From the NCBI RefSeq assembly GCF_004745485.1, contig NZ_RHFG01000029.1:1-49971 (forward strand): DNA of 49,971 nt. The letters are read 5' to 3'. Below, piece by piece: positions 26,854-35,160 of this stretch. A model generated the notes under the pieces. That model was not told the origin of the DNA and searched no databases. It saw only the letters and a list, made by a program, of their open reading frames with translations. A program made the position numbers and the translations under genes. Every line of letters begins with the position of its first letter. Position 1 is the stretch's first letter. This DNA comes from Brevibacterium sp. S22. GTDB lineage: Bacteria; Actinomycetota; Actinomycetes; Actinomycetales; Brevibacteriaceae.

Positions 26854-27507
26854 TCAGTCTCGCTCGAACAGCTGCGGGGAGGACTCGACGAGCCTGCGGG
26901 TGTGGCGGATATGGGCGGCCATCACCGCCTCGGCAGATTCGACATCACCGATCTCGATCGCCCGCAGGATCATCCGATGCTCGGCGAAGATGTCACCCTT
27001 CCGGCTGCTCGCCTGCAGAACGAGCAGCCGCCTGCGGTAGTAGTGGCTGAGGTTCCACAGGCGGTCGACGGTCTTGCTCAGCCGGTCCGCACCGGGCGCG
27101 GCCATGATGGAGCGGTGGAAGTCTCGGTCGCGTTCGAGGAACTCGCCGGGTGCGTCTGCGGCCTCGACCGCCTCGGCGAGGTGGACGAACTCCGCGTGCG
27201 ATTCGGGCGCGTGCGTGGGCATCGCCAGGGACAGCAGCAGCGGCTCGAGGCGTTCGCGCATGAGGTAGACCTCGCGGCATTCCTCGAGGCTGAGTTCAGT
27301 CACCCATGCCCCCGTCGACGGAATCAGGGTCACGAGTCCCGCATCGGCAAGGGCGCGCAGGGCCTCACGGATCGGGATCCGGCTGACACCGAACTCGGCG
27401 GCGATCTCCTCCTGCCGAATGCGGGCACCCGGCGGCAGCTGACCGCCGATGATGCGCGAGCGCAATTCGGCCGCAATGGCACCGCTGCGAGCTGGATCAT
27501 GCGTCAT
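26854..27507 (-). CDS. GntR-family (FCD) transcriptional regulator
   Basis: Start ATG 27507 is chosen by GGGAG 9 nt upstream; the longer open frame adds an unlikely Arg-rich tail. The 217-aa protein has a winged helix (IAAELRSRIIGGQLPPGARI, EEIAAEFGVSRIPIREALRA) and an FCD domain with metal-site residues (FHRSIMAAPGADRL, EHRMILRAIEIGDVESAEA). It probably senses a small organic or amino acid and controls the divergent APC permease. Two identical-type palindromes GATYGGATCCRATC lie in the long intergenic region. The ligand cannot be named. Confidence 0.85.
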   Translation of the reverse strand: MTHDPARSGAIAAELRSRIIGGQLPPGARIRQEEIAAEFGVSRIPIREALRALADAGLVTLIPSTGAWVTELSLEECREVYLMRERLEPLLLSLAMPTHAPESHAEFVHLAEAVEAADAPGEFLERDRDFHRSIMAAPGADRLSKTVDRLWNLSHYYRRRLLVLQASSRKGDIFAEHRMILRAIEIGDVESAEAVMAAHIRHTRRLVESSPQLFERD

Positions 27508-27694
27508 CGTCTGGCTCCCTCTACTCGCCGAGTCGGCTCCCCGCCCGGTCGTGCATTCCGTACGCCGCGGTTGCGCAGGTCGCATTTCTGCGTGCGGCGG
27601 CTGCGTTCGCCTCGACCACGCACCTCCCACTCAGGCGGCACCGCCCCTCCGGCACCGTTCCTTCAGAGACCGCCCCTCCTGTCCCTCCGACATC

Positions 27695-27778
27695 GCTCCT
27701 CCGGGTGCGACTGCGGCGCAGCCCCTCCGCGTGCACCCACGGCGGCACTGCTCCTCCGGGTGCGCCCACGGCGGCACA
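27695..27778. repeat. Three degenerate tandem units of 26-29 bp
   Basis: Units 27695-27720, 27721-27749 and 27750-27778 share the pattern GCYCCTCCGSGTGCRMCYRC followed by GGCGGCACN; units 2 and 3 are full length. GC-rich, related CCCCTCC-containing words extend upstream to about 27640. No coding role is apparent. Confidence 0.6.
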
Positions 27779-27917
27779 CAACGTCCTTCGCTGTGAAGCA
27801 TAGACCCGTGGCGCGACGCGCGGGGCGCAGGAAGAATCGCAATCCAATTGCAATCCGACGAAATCACCGCCCTTCAACGCCGATCGGTCCTGAAAGGAAT
27901 CTGTGAAGTCATCCGCA

Positions 27918-27931
27918 GATCGGATCCGATC
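27918..27931. promoter_or_regulatory. Palindromic operator candidate 1 (GATCGGATCCGATC)
   Basis: A perfect 14-bp palindrome in the intergenic region between the GntR gene and the permease. It shares the consensus GATYGGATCCRATC with site 2, 75 bp away. TTGGATCC-type palindromes are common FCD-GntR operators. Confidence 0.6.
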
Positions 27932-27992
27932 GGCCATCCATCCTAATCTCGAATCACCGTTATTCTTGGACCGAAACGGCCCGTTCGGAAAC

Positions 27993-28006
27993 GATTGGAT
28001 CCAATC
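27993..28006. promoter_or_regulatory. Palindromic operator candidate 2 (GATTGGATCCAATC)
   Basis: A perfect 14-bp palindrome, 75 bp (about seven helical turns) from site 1 and about 100 bp upstream of the permease -35 (TTGACA at 28108-28113). A further half-site ATCCAAT lies at 27842-27848. The pair could support looping by the GntR regulator. Confidence 0.65.
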
Positions 28007-28107
28007 TTTCCCAGCTCGTTCAAAAACTGTGAAGACTGAGTATCTGTGCTGTTCATCTGGTGTAGATAGGACTGTGCCGATTCGACTCCTAATGCCCCAA
28101 ATGGTCG

Positions 28108-28136
28108 TTGACATCACATTTCAGGCGGCGCACACT
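28108..28136 (+). promoter_or_regulatory. Candidate permease promoter
   Basis: Consensus -35 TTGACA (28108-28113), 17-bp spacer, weak -10 CACACT (28131-28136). The rest of the 666-bp gap holds the tandem repeats and palindromes listed separately. Confidence 0.4.
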
Positions 28137-28173
28137 ACAAAAGTCTAAAAGTGGTTTTACGATCGAAAGGGCA

Positions 28174-29847
28174 ATGATGTCCATTCTGAATCCCCCGACG
28201 TCCGGAGCTGCGGCCTCCGGAGCGGGCAGACCGATGAGGGTCGATGTCCGCAATGACAAAGGTCTGAAGAGAGATATCGGCAAGGTCGGGCTCCTGTTCA
28301 CAGGGGTCGGGTCGATCATCGGGTCCGGGTGGCTCTTCGGGGCCTTCAACGCCTCGGTGATGGTCGGCCCCGCCTCGCTGATCTCCTGGGCTCTGGGCGC
28401 TGTGATGATGATCTTCGTGGCGCTCAACTACGCCGAGCTGGGCGTGATGTTCCCCGTCGCCGGCGGCGTCATCCGCTTTCCCCACTTCTCCTTCGGCTCC
28501 TTCGCGAGCTTCACTTCCGGGTGGATCACGTGGCTGTCGGTCGCGGCGACGGTGCCGATCGAGGTCATGGCCGCCGTCCAGTACGCCTCGAGCTACCTGC
28601 CGTGGCTGATGCACACCGTCGACGACGTCGCCGTGCTCACCGGACCCGGCATCGCAGTGAGCATCGCGCTGATGCTCGTCTTCAGTGTCATCAACCTCTA
28701 CGGGGTCTCGCTGTTCGCTCGCTTCAACAACGTGCTCGTGTGGTGGAAGCTCGCCGTCATCCTGCTCGTCATCGTCGTGTTCTTCGCATTGGCGTTCAAC
28801 CCCGGGCACTTCGCCTCGCAGCAGTTCGGCGGCTTCGCCCCCAACGGCGTCGCCCCGATCCTCGCCGCCCTGCCGGCCGCTGGAATCGTCTTCTCCTACC
28901 TCGGCTTCCGGCAAGGTGTGGAGTTCGCGGGTGAGACGACGAACCCGCAGAAGAACGTGCCCTTCGCCGTCGTCGGCTCGATTCTCGTCACCGGCCTCAT
29001 CTACATCCTCCTGCAGGCCGCCTTCATCGGTGCGCTGCCGTCTGACCTGCTCAAAGACGGCTGGGCAGGGCTCGCATTCACCAACGATGCGGGACCGCTG
29101 GCCGAGATCTCCCTGCTGCTGGGGGCCGTGTGGCTGGCCGTGATCCTCTACGGCGATGCCATCATCTCCCCCGCCGACACCGGCCTCATCTACACGGCGC
29201 TGGCTCCCCGGCTGTCGTATTCGCAGGCGAAGGTCGGCAATGCGCCGCGTGCCCTGGCCAAACTCAACAAGCACGGCGTGCCGTGGATCTCGCTGCTCGT
29301 GGTCTTCATCGTCTCGTGCATCATGTTCCTGCCGTTCCCCTCATGGGCGAAGCTCGTCGGATTCATCACCTCAGGCACGGTGCTCTCCTTCGCCACCGGG
29401 CCGGTCGTCGTCGCTGCCCTGCGCCGACAGCTGCCCGAACAGGAACGCCCGTTCAAGCTGCCCGGCGGTGATGTGCTGCCGATCATCGGCTTCGTCTGCG
29501 CGAACCTCATCGTCTACTGGACAGGTTGGGAGACGAACTGGAAGCTGTTCCTCGCCGTGGCCATCGGCTATGTCGTGATGATCGCCCACCACATCTTCGC
29601 CAAGGACAAATCACGTCTGCCTGATCTGAAGATGCGTTCGGGCTGGTGGATGATCCTGTGGATGGCGGGCCTCGTCCTCCTCAGCCTCATCGGCCACTAC
29701 GGCGGCGGCCTCGACCTCATGGGCTTCATCGTCGGCGAGGTCGTGACCGTGATCTTCTCGATCATCGTCTTCTACGTCGGGGTCGCCTGCCGACTGACCC
29801 CCGAAGAGGCCGTCGAAGCCGTCGAACAGACCCAGATCGACGACTGA
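28174..29847 (+). CDS. APC-family amino-acid permease
   Basis: GAAAGGG precedes tandem ATG codons at 28174 and 28177. The product of about 557 aa has 12-14 membrane helices. It carries the APC helix-1 signature GLLFTGVGSIIGSGWLFGAF near residue 36 and helix 6 LGFRQGVEFAGETTNPQKNVP near residue 250. It imports (or exchanges) an amino acid or amine with protons; the substrate is unknown. Control by the divergent GntR regulator through twin palindromes is likely. It is monocistronic and convergent with mobA. Confidence 0.88.
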   Translation: MMSILNPPTSGAAASGAGRPMRVDVRNDKGLKRDIGKVGLLFTGVGSIIGSGWLFGAFNASVMVGPASLISWALGAVMMIFVALNYAELGVMFPVAGGVIRFPHFSFGSFASFTSGWITWLSVAATVPIEVMAAVQYASSYLPWLMHTVDDVAVLTGPGIAVSIALMLVFSVINLYGVSLFARFNNVLVWWKLAVILLVIVVFFALAFNPGHFASQQFGGFAPNGVAPILAALPAAGIVFSYLGFRQGVEFAGETTNPQKNVPFAVVGSILVTGLIYILLQAAFIGALPSDLLKDGWAGLAFTNDAGPLAEISLLLGAVWLAVILYGDAIISPADTGLIYTALAPRLSYSQAKVGNAPRALAKLNKHGVPWISLLVVFIVSCIMFLPFPSWAKLVGFITSGTVLSFATGPVVVAALRRQLPEQERPFKLPGGDVLPIIGFVCANLIVYWTGWETNWKLFLAVAIGYVVMIAHHIFAKDKSRLPDLKMRSGWWMILWMAGLVLLSLIGHYGGGLDLMGFIVGEVVTVIFSIIVFYVGVACRLTPEEAVEAVEQTQIDD

Positions 29848-29870
29848 GGCTTCCCCTCGCCGAGGCGGCC

Positions 29871-29940
29871 GTCACCGACCATGGTGATGTCCGATTCCGG
29901 CCCGTTTCGGCACAGCGCCGAGGCGGGCCGGGTCGGTGAC
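29871..29940. terminator. Inverted repeat between permease and mobA
   Basis: Perfect 10-bp arms GTCACCGACC (29871-29880) and GGTCGGTGAC (29931-29940) with a 50-nt internal region. CGCCGAGGCGG occurs just before the left arm and again inside the loop near 29915-29926. It sits between convergent genes; the terminator role is inferred and the loop is long. Confidence 0.4.
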
Positions 29941-29948
29941 AGAATCAA

Positions 29949-30608
29949 TCACTCCAGCCGGGCTCGGATCTCATCGAGCTCGGCTGCGGTGTCGAAATCG
30001 CTCAGCACGTTCGGATCGACGTCGACGACGGCGGGCTCGAGCCCGACGAAGAGGAGCTTGACGGCTCCGTCGGTGGGGTCGCCGATGTCGGCCAGGCGTG
30101 CGCGCAGCAATTCGGTCGGCCACGCGGCGCAGAGGAACTGCGTCTTGCCCCGGTCGTCCGTGCCCGCAGCCGGCCGTCCGGTCGCCCGGCAGGTGCGGAT
30201 GAGCTCACCGAGGTGGCCCGTCGTGATCATCGGCATGTCCCCTGCGAGGACGAGAGTGACGTCAGCCTGCGGGGTCGCCGAGGCGGCGGCCGACTGGATC
30301 GCCGACCCGGCAACCTCCGACATCGCCGAGGTGGCTGCCGACGGGATCGCCGCCACGGCGGCCGCGATCCCGGCCAGCGGGCCGGAGAACGCGGGCTCCT
30401 CCCGCACTTCACACACGCCTTCCCGCTCGGCCTCCGACAGCCCATCCATGGGCCCGGCCACCCACACCTCGGCGCCGTCGTCGAGGTCGCGAATGCTTTC
30501 AAGTATCCGTGAGACCGTCGACTGTCCGCCCACGGAAATGCCGGGTTTGTGGACGCCACCGAACCTCCGGGAGCGCCCGCCGGTGAGAATGATCGCGTAG
30601 ACCGTCAT
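29949..30608 (-). CDS. mobA: Molybdenum cofactor guanylyltransferase-like protein (MobA)
   Basis: Start ATG 30608, with TACGAT 6 nt upstream (leaderless arrangement). The 219-aa nucleotidyltransferase begins with TVYAIILTGGRSRRFGGVHK, equivalent to the LAGGxSxRMGxDK GTP-binding loop. It has VLAGDMPMI as the metal-binding GDxP motif near residue 130. It would attach GMP to molybdopterin for DMSO-reductase-type enzymes. A short Ala/Ser-rich insertion (about residues 80-110) is encoded by two imperfect 48-bp in-frame units, an odd local expansion. No other moco genes are nearby. Confidence 0.85.
   Translation of the reverse strand: MTVYAIILTGGRSRRFGGVHKPGISVGGQSTVSRILESIRDLDDGAEVWVAGPMDGLSEAEREGVCEVREEPAFSGPLAGIAAAVAAIPSAATSAMSEVAGSAIQSAAASATPQADVTLVLAGDMPMITTGHLGELIRTCRATGRPAAGTDDRGKTQFLCAAWPTELLRARLADIGDPTDGAVKLLFVGLEPAVVDVDPNVLSDFDTAAELDEIRARLE
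30275..30370. repeat. Imperfect 48-bp tandem duplication inside mobA
   Basis: Units at 30275-30322 and 30323-30370 both start TCGCCGAGGYGGCNGCCGAC and keep NGGATCGCCG before diverging. Spacing is exactly 16 codons, so the reading frame is kept and an Ala/Ser-rich segment is produced on the minus strand. Confidence 0.65.
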
Positions 30609-30614
30609 GCCTCG

Positions 30615-30620
30615 ATCGTA
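30615..30620 (-). promoter_or_regulatory. Putative -10 element of mobA (leaderless arrangement)
   Basis: TACGAT on the minus strand is exactly 6 nt before the ATG at 30608. No separate Shine-Dalgarno is visible. Confidence 0.35.
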
Positions 30621-30825
30621 CCGACCGGCAGAATCTTGACCGACGGCAGGCGAAGCCTGCGCCGACCGCCGCCTTCCCCAGCGCCTGCACCGCTCTCGCT
30701 GAGCGTCGGCAACGAAATCCGCAGCGCAGCCCGAGCGAATCGGCGCTAGTCTGGGCGGGAACACACCCACCTCGCGCACGCACCGTCGAGTGCGCCGCGC
30801 ACCGACGAGTGCACGGAGGATGAAC

Positions 30826-32550
30826 ATGTCGAAGTTCGATGTCGTCGAAGCGTCCATCGCCGAACTGCGAGCCGCCCTCGAAAACGGCAGCACCACCTCG
30901 GTGGAGCTCGTCGAGGCCTACCAGGACCGGATCGCAGCCTTCGACGGTCCCGATACCGAGACCCGACTCAACTCCGTCATCGTTGAGAATCCACAGGCCC
31001 TCGCCGAGGCGGCCGCCTCCGACGAACGGCGAGCGCGCAGTGAGACTCTCGGCCCCCTCGACGGGATCCCGTACACGGCAAAGGACTCCTATATGGTTGC
31101 CGGCCTCACCGTCGCCTCCGGGTCCCCAGCGTTTTCCGACCTCGTCGCGCAGAAGGATGCTTTCACGATCGAACGGCTGCGTACAGGCGGCGCGATCTGC
31201 CTGGGCCTGACGAACATGCCGCCGATGGCCAACGGCGGCATGCAGCGCGGACTCTACGGTCGCGCCGAGAGCCCGTACAACGCCGACTGGCTGACCAGCG
31301 CCTTCGCTTCCGGATCGTCGAACGGGTCGGGCACGGCGACGACGGCGAGCTTCGCGGCCTTCGGCCTCGGCGAGGAGACCTGGTCCTCGGGTCGGGCACC
31401 TGCCTCGCACAATGCGCTCATCGCCTACACGCCCTCGCGTGGAGTCATCAGCGTGCGCGGCAACTGGCCGCTCGTGCCGACGATGGACGTCGTCGTCCCT
31501 CACACCCGCACGATGGCCGACCTCATCGAAGTCCTCGACGTCATCGTCGGTGACGACACCGAGACTCGTGGAGACTTCTGGCGGGTCCAACCGTGGGTGG
31601 AGATCCCTGCGGCAAGTGCCGTTCGCCCGGATTCGTACACCTCGCTGCTGCCCGGAAGCGCCGAGGCGGCACAGTCGGTGCTCGCCGGCAAGCGCCTCAG
31701 TGTGCCGCGCATGTACATCAATGCCGATGAGGAGGCGGGTTCGAACCCGGACGGCGGAATCGGCGGGCCCACGGGCCAGCGGATCGAGACCCGCGCCTCG
31801 GTGATGGAAGCGTGGGAGGCCGCGCGGGCCGATCTCGAGGCAGCCGGCGCCGAGGTGGTCGAGACGGATTTCCCGGTTGTGAGCAATTACGAGGGCGATC
31901 GCCTCGGCGCTCCGACGATCAGTACTCGCGGACTCGTCTCACCCGAGTACCTCGATCGAGAGATCAACGATCTGTCTTCGTGGGCGTGGGACGATTTCCT
32001 CTCCGCGAACGGCGACCCGAACCTGAACACCCTCGCCGAGGTGGATGGCGCGTCGATCTTCCCCCATCCGGCGGGCGCGCTGCCCGACCGGTACACGGGC
32101 TTCGACGATGACATCGCCACCTACCCCGAACAGGTGAGGACCAACGGGTACGCGTCGGTCAGGGAGATTCCGGAACTCGAGTCCGGTGTGCGCGGGCTCG
32201 AAGAGACCCGCCGGGTCGACCTCGAGGAGTGGATGGATGACAACGGCCTCGATGCGGTGGTCTTCCCCGCGATGGCCGATGTGGGGCCCGCGGATATGGA
32301 CGTCAACGAGGCCTCGGCGGATCTCGGGTGGCGCAACGGCACCTGGGTGGCCAACGGCAACCTCGTGCCCAGGCATCTGGGCATCCCTTCGGTGACGGTG
32401 CCGATGGGCACAATGGCCGATACGGGGATCCCGGTGGGGCTGACGATCGCCGGCCGCGGCTGGGATGACACCAAGCTCATCGAGATCGCCGCGGCGTTCG
32501 AAGCCACGGGCCAACGTCGTGAGACTCCTCCGCGGACACCGCGACTGTAA
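30826..32550 (+). CDS. Amidase-signature family hydrolase
   Basis: Start ATG 30826 with GGAGG 6 nt upstream. The 574-aa enzyme shows the catalytic Lys region GIPYTAKDSY near residue 84. The Ser-rich signature FASGSSNGSGTATTASFAAF follows near 162, with the Ser-cisSer-Lys triad inferred. The C-terminal part has HLGIPSVTVPMGTMADTGIP and GLTIAGRGWDD, typical of the family. It would hydrolyse an amide to acid plus ammonia; possible substrates include aryl amides, allophanate or carbamoyl compounds, and none is indicated. No signal peptide, so cytosolic. It is divergent from mobA and is followed by a DUF998 gene on the other strand after 6 bp. Confidence 0.9.
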   Translation: MSKFDVVEASIAELRAALENGSTTSVELVEAYQDRIAAFDGPDTETRLNSVIVENPQALAEAAASDERRARSETLGPLDGIPYTAKDSYMVAGLTVASGSPAFSDLVAQKDAFTIERLRTGGAICLGLTNMPPMANGGMQRGLYGRAESPYNADWLTSAFASGSSNGSGTATTASFAAFGLGEETWSSGRAPASHNALIAYTPSRGVISVRGNWPLVPTMDVVVPHTRTMADLIEVLDVIVGDDTETRGDFWRVQPWVEIPAASAVRPDSYTSLLPGSAEAAQSVLAGKRLSVPRMYINADEEAGSNPDGGIGGPTGQRIETRASVMEAWEAARADLEAAGAEVVETDFPVVSNYEGDRLGAPTISTRGLVSPEYLDREINDLSSWAWDDFLSANGDPNLNTLAEVDGASIFPHPAGALPDRYTGFDDDIATYPEQVRTNGYASVREIPELESGVRGLEETRRVDLEEWMDDNGLDAVVFPAMADVGPADMDVNEASADLGWRNGTWVANGNLVPRHLGIPSVTVPMGTMADTGIPVGLTIAGRGWDDTKLIEIAAAFEATGQRRETPPRTPRL

Positions 32551-32556
32551 GCTCCC

Positions 32557-33267
32557 TCAGGCCCCGGCTTCCAGCTCCCGGTGCCGTCTCGCGGCGTCGC
32601 GCAGCTGCATCCATCCGGCGAGGATGAACCATATGAGGAACGGGTGGGCGGCGATGCGTTCGATGAGACCGATCGGCAGACCCCAGCCGGTCGGGGCGGA
32701 CAGGAGCAGGGTTCCGACGAGGCCGACCGTTGCCAGAATGATCGTCAGCCTGCCGAATTCGACGCGCCAGACCCACCGTTTCTCCGGCCACAGGGTCATC
32801 GCGAGTCCGGCGGCCACCAGCCCGAGGTTCTGCACCGCTGCCCCGCCGAAGCCGAACACGGCATGCAGGGTGGGATCGATATCGGCCGGGACCATACCTG
32901 TGGCGGCAAGCAGCATTCCGCCGGCGGCGAGCAGGAAGGAACCGCACCTGCCCCAGCGGCTCGGGGCGATCCAGTCATGCCAGATGAAGGCGATGATCGC
33001 CAGCATCGCCCCCGCCATGATGGAGACTCCGTTGACGAAGGGATGAGCCGGTGAGCAGACCTCCATCGGAGTTTCAGCGTCTCCCCAATCACCGCATCCG
33101 GTCACCCCCAGGTGACTGATTGGCTGCTGGGTGAATGAGTAGCCGCCTTCAGAGAGCAGTGCCGCGGGGATCTCGATGAGGAGTGTGGCCAGACTGGCGA
33201 GCACGGCGAGGAGTGCCCACACCCGCTCGGGTTTGGGCGAAACGCGAATGGTGCCGGACCCGGCCAC
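32557..33267 (-). CDS. DUF998-family membrane protein
   Basis: The GTG at 33267 is preferred since GGAGGG is 6 nt upstream; a TTG at 33288 is in frame but lacks a usable site. The product of about 236 aa has six or so membrane helices. It carries the family motif QPISHLGVTGCGDW after the first helix, a feature of DUF998. Function is unknown. Its stop is only 6 bp from the amidase stop on the opposite strand. Confidence 0.75.
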   Translation of the reverse strand: MAGSGTIRVSPKPERVWALLAVLASLATLLIEIPAALLSEGGYSFTQQPISHLGVTGCGDWGDAETPMEVCSPAHPFVNGVSIMAGAMLAIIAFIWHDWIAPSRWGRCGSFLLAAGGMLLAATGMVPADIDPTLHAVFGFGGAAVQNLGLVAAGLAMTLWPEKRWVWRVEFGRLTIILATVGLVGTLLLSAPTGWGLPIGLIERIAAHPFLIWFILAGWMQLRDAARRHRELEAGA

Positions 33268-33390
33268 CTCGGTCCCTCCGTGCGACAACCTCGGATGACG
33301 TTCACGCTATCACCGCCGCAGTCTGAAACCTTCGGGTGAACCTGTCCGAACCCTGGCGTGTCGGCCCTCAAGGGTGGAACAGTGTTGCCC

Positions 33391-34164
33391 ATGGTCGATT
33401 TCACTGTTCTCGCCGAACGCGCATTCACACTCCTGCAGGGGCATCACCAGGACGATCCGCTCGTGCTGCCGACCGTCTGGGACGCCTGGTCGGCCCGCGC
33501 CATGGTCGACGTCGGGTTCAATGCCCTGAGCATCGGCTCTCACCCGCTGGCCGACTCCCTCGGACACGGCGACGGGGAGGACATGTCGCTCGAGCAGGCG
33601 CTCGAGGGGATCTCGAGAATCACCTCGGCGGTGAATGTGCCGGTCACCGCGGATCTCGAGTCCGGCTATGACACTCCCGCCCCTGAACTCATCGCCGGCC
33701 TCCTCGCGGCCGGCGCCGTGGGCGTGAACATCGAGGACACGGTCCACAGCCGGGGCAGCATGCGCAGCCCGGAGGAGCACGCCGAGTACATCTGGAGTCT
33801 CCGCCAGGCCGCCGAGTCTCAGCGAGTCCACGTCGTCATCAATGCCCGCACGGATGTGTTCAAGTACCCGGGCGACTTCGAGGATCCCACCGCCGAGGTG
33901 GTCCGCCGACTGCGGCTGTGCACCGAGGCGGGCGCAGACTCCGTCTACCCCGTCCGGCTGCCCGATGTGAGCACCCTCAGATCGATCCTCGACCAGGTCA
34001 CTCTGCCGCTCAACGTCACCGCCCACCCGATCAAGGGCGCCGTTCCAGACGAGCTCGACCTCGCGCAGCTGGGCGAGCTCGGTGTCGGGCGCGTGACCTT
34101 CGGTCCGCTGCTGCAGGCGGCGCTGACAGACTGCTTCGCCGATTTCACACGCGCCTGGAGGTAG
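33391..34164 (+). CDS. Isocitrate lyase / PEP mutase superfamily enzyme
   Basis: The 257-aa beta-barrel enzyme carries metal- and substrate-binding motifs VLPTVWDAWSARAMVDVGFN, PVTADLESGYDTP and GVNIEDTVHS. The KKCGH active-site loop of isocitrate and methylisocitrate lyases is missing; the matching region reads GHGDGEDMSLEQ. It therefore resembles the oxaloacetate-decarboxylase or PEP-mutase-like branch, and its reaction is not certain. Starts at GTG 33358 or GTG 33382 are possible; ATG 33391 is conservative. The VOC protein gene follows 87 bp downstream. Confidence 0.8.
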   Translation: MVDFTVLAERAFTLLQGHHQDDPLVLPTVWDAWSARAMVDVGFNALSIGSHPLADSLGHGDGEDMSLEQALEGISRITSAVNVPVTADLESGYDTPAPELIAGLLAAGAVGVNIEDTVHSRGSMRSPEEHAEYIWSLRQAAESQRVHVVINARTDVFKYPGDFEDPTAEVVRRLRLCTEAGADSVYPVRLPDVSTLRSILDQVTLPLNVTAHPIKGAVPDELDLAQLGELGVGRVTFGPLLQAALTDCFADFTRAWR

Positions 34165-34251
34165 TCCCGCCCCGACGAGAATGACCGGCTCCACCGACAC
34201 TCCTGTCCGGCACCACCGATGAGCACGACACACCCCATCAGAGGAGATGCA

Positions 34252-35013
34252 ATGCCAGTCAACCCCCGTGAAGGACAGCCCATCTGGATCGAATACACGT
34301 GCCATGAGTTCGAATCCACGACGAGCTTCTACTCGGAGATCTTCGGGTGGGAGTTCACCGATCAAGGCCCGGATTTCGGGCACTACAACATGATCACGAA
34401 GGACGGTTCGACCATCGGTGGTGCGATGCGCGCGGTCAATATGGACGGCACTCCCAATCCGATGATCCCGGCGATGTGGACGACATACCTGAAAACGGCC
34501 GACATCTCTGCCGTCTATGCCAAGGCGCTCGAGGCCGGTGCCGCACCGATCGTCGACCCCTTGGCTGTGGGGCCGCTGGGGCACATGGGAGTGATCACTG
34601 ACCCCACCGGCGCCGGCGTCGGTCTGTGGCAGCCTGGAGAGTTCTCCGGTTTCGATACTCCTCTGACTCCGGGAACTCCGGTGTGGTTCGAGCTGATGAC
34701 GCTCAACTATCCTCTCGCCCTCGAGTTCTATCGGGATGTCTTCTCCTTCGACATCACCGAGATGGAGGGCTATCCCTATGCAACCCACGGGGCCGACGAG
34801 GACTCTGTTGCAGGAATCTTCGATGCCAGCCAGTGGTCACAGGTGTCGTACTGGCGCTACTACATCAATGTCGAGGACACCGACGCCACGGCCACACGGA
34901 TCAGTGAGCTCGGCGGGACGATTCTCGCTGGACCCGAAAGTTCGCCCTACGGTCGGATCGCCACTGTCGCCGATCCCGAAGGAGCGACGTTGCAGCTGCA
35001 GCAGAATCCGTAG
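34252..35013 (+). CDS. VOC-superfamily protein with two glyoxalase-like domains
   Basis: Start ATG 34252 with AGAGGAG upstream. The 253-aa protein has two tandem betaalphabetabetabeta modules. The first begins GQPIWIEYTCHEFESTTSFY and ends DPTGAGVGLWQP; the second begins TPVWFELMTLNYPLALEFYR and ends DPEGATLQLQQ. This is the two-module layout of glyoxalase/bleomycin-resistance/dioxygenase relatives. The substrate is unknown; roles include detoxification or antibiotic binding. It may be co-transcribed with the preceding PEP-mutase-like gene. Confidence 0.85.
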   Translation: MPVNPREGQPIWIEYTCHEFESTTSFYSEIFGWEFTDQGPDFGHYNMITKDGSTIGGAMRAVNMDGTPNPMIPAMWTTYLKTADISAVYAKALEAGAAPIVDPLAVGPLGHMGVITDPTGAGVGLWQPGEFSGFDTPLTPGTPVWFELMTLNYPLALEFYRDVFSFDITEMEGYPYATHGADEDSVAGIFDASQWSQVSYWRYYINVEDTDATATRISELGGTILAGPESSPYGRIATVADPEGATLQLQQNP

Positions 35014-35160
35014 ACCCCGGCCTGTCTCATCGAAGACCGAACCGCAGCCCGGCGATGCCCACCGTTTCGCACCGCTGCGGCGTCATTTCCTCGGTCCGGT
35101 GCTGCTCGCCGGTTGCGCTATCGGGACCTTCGGCGGGCGTTCTGAAACCGAGGCCGGGCT

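Noticed and set aside
27695..27778. CRISPR-like array
   Set aside because: Units are contiguous, degenerate and only three; there are no spacers and no cas genes.
31738..31750. GGTTCGAACCC resembling a tRNA T-arm
   Set aside because: It lies inside the amidase coding frame and no acceptor, D or anticodon arms can be formed around it.
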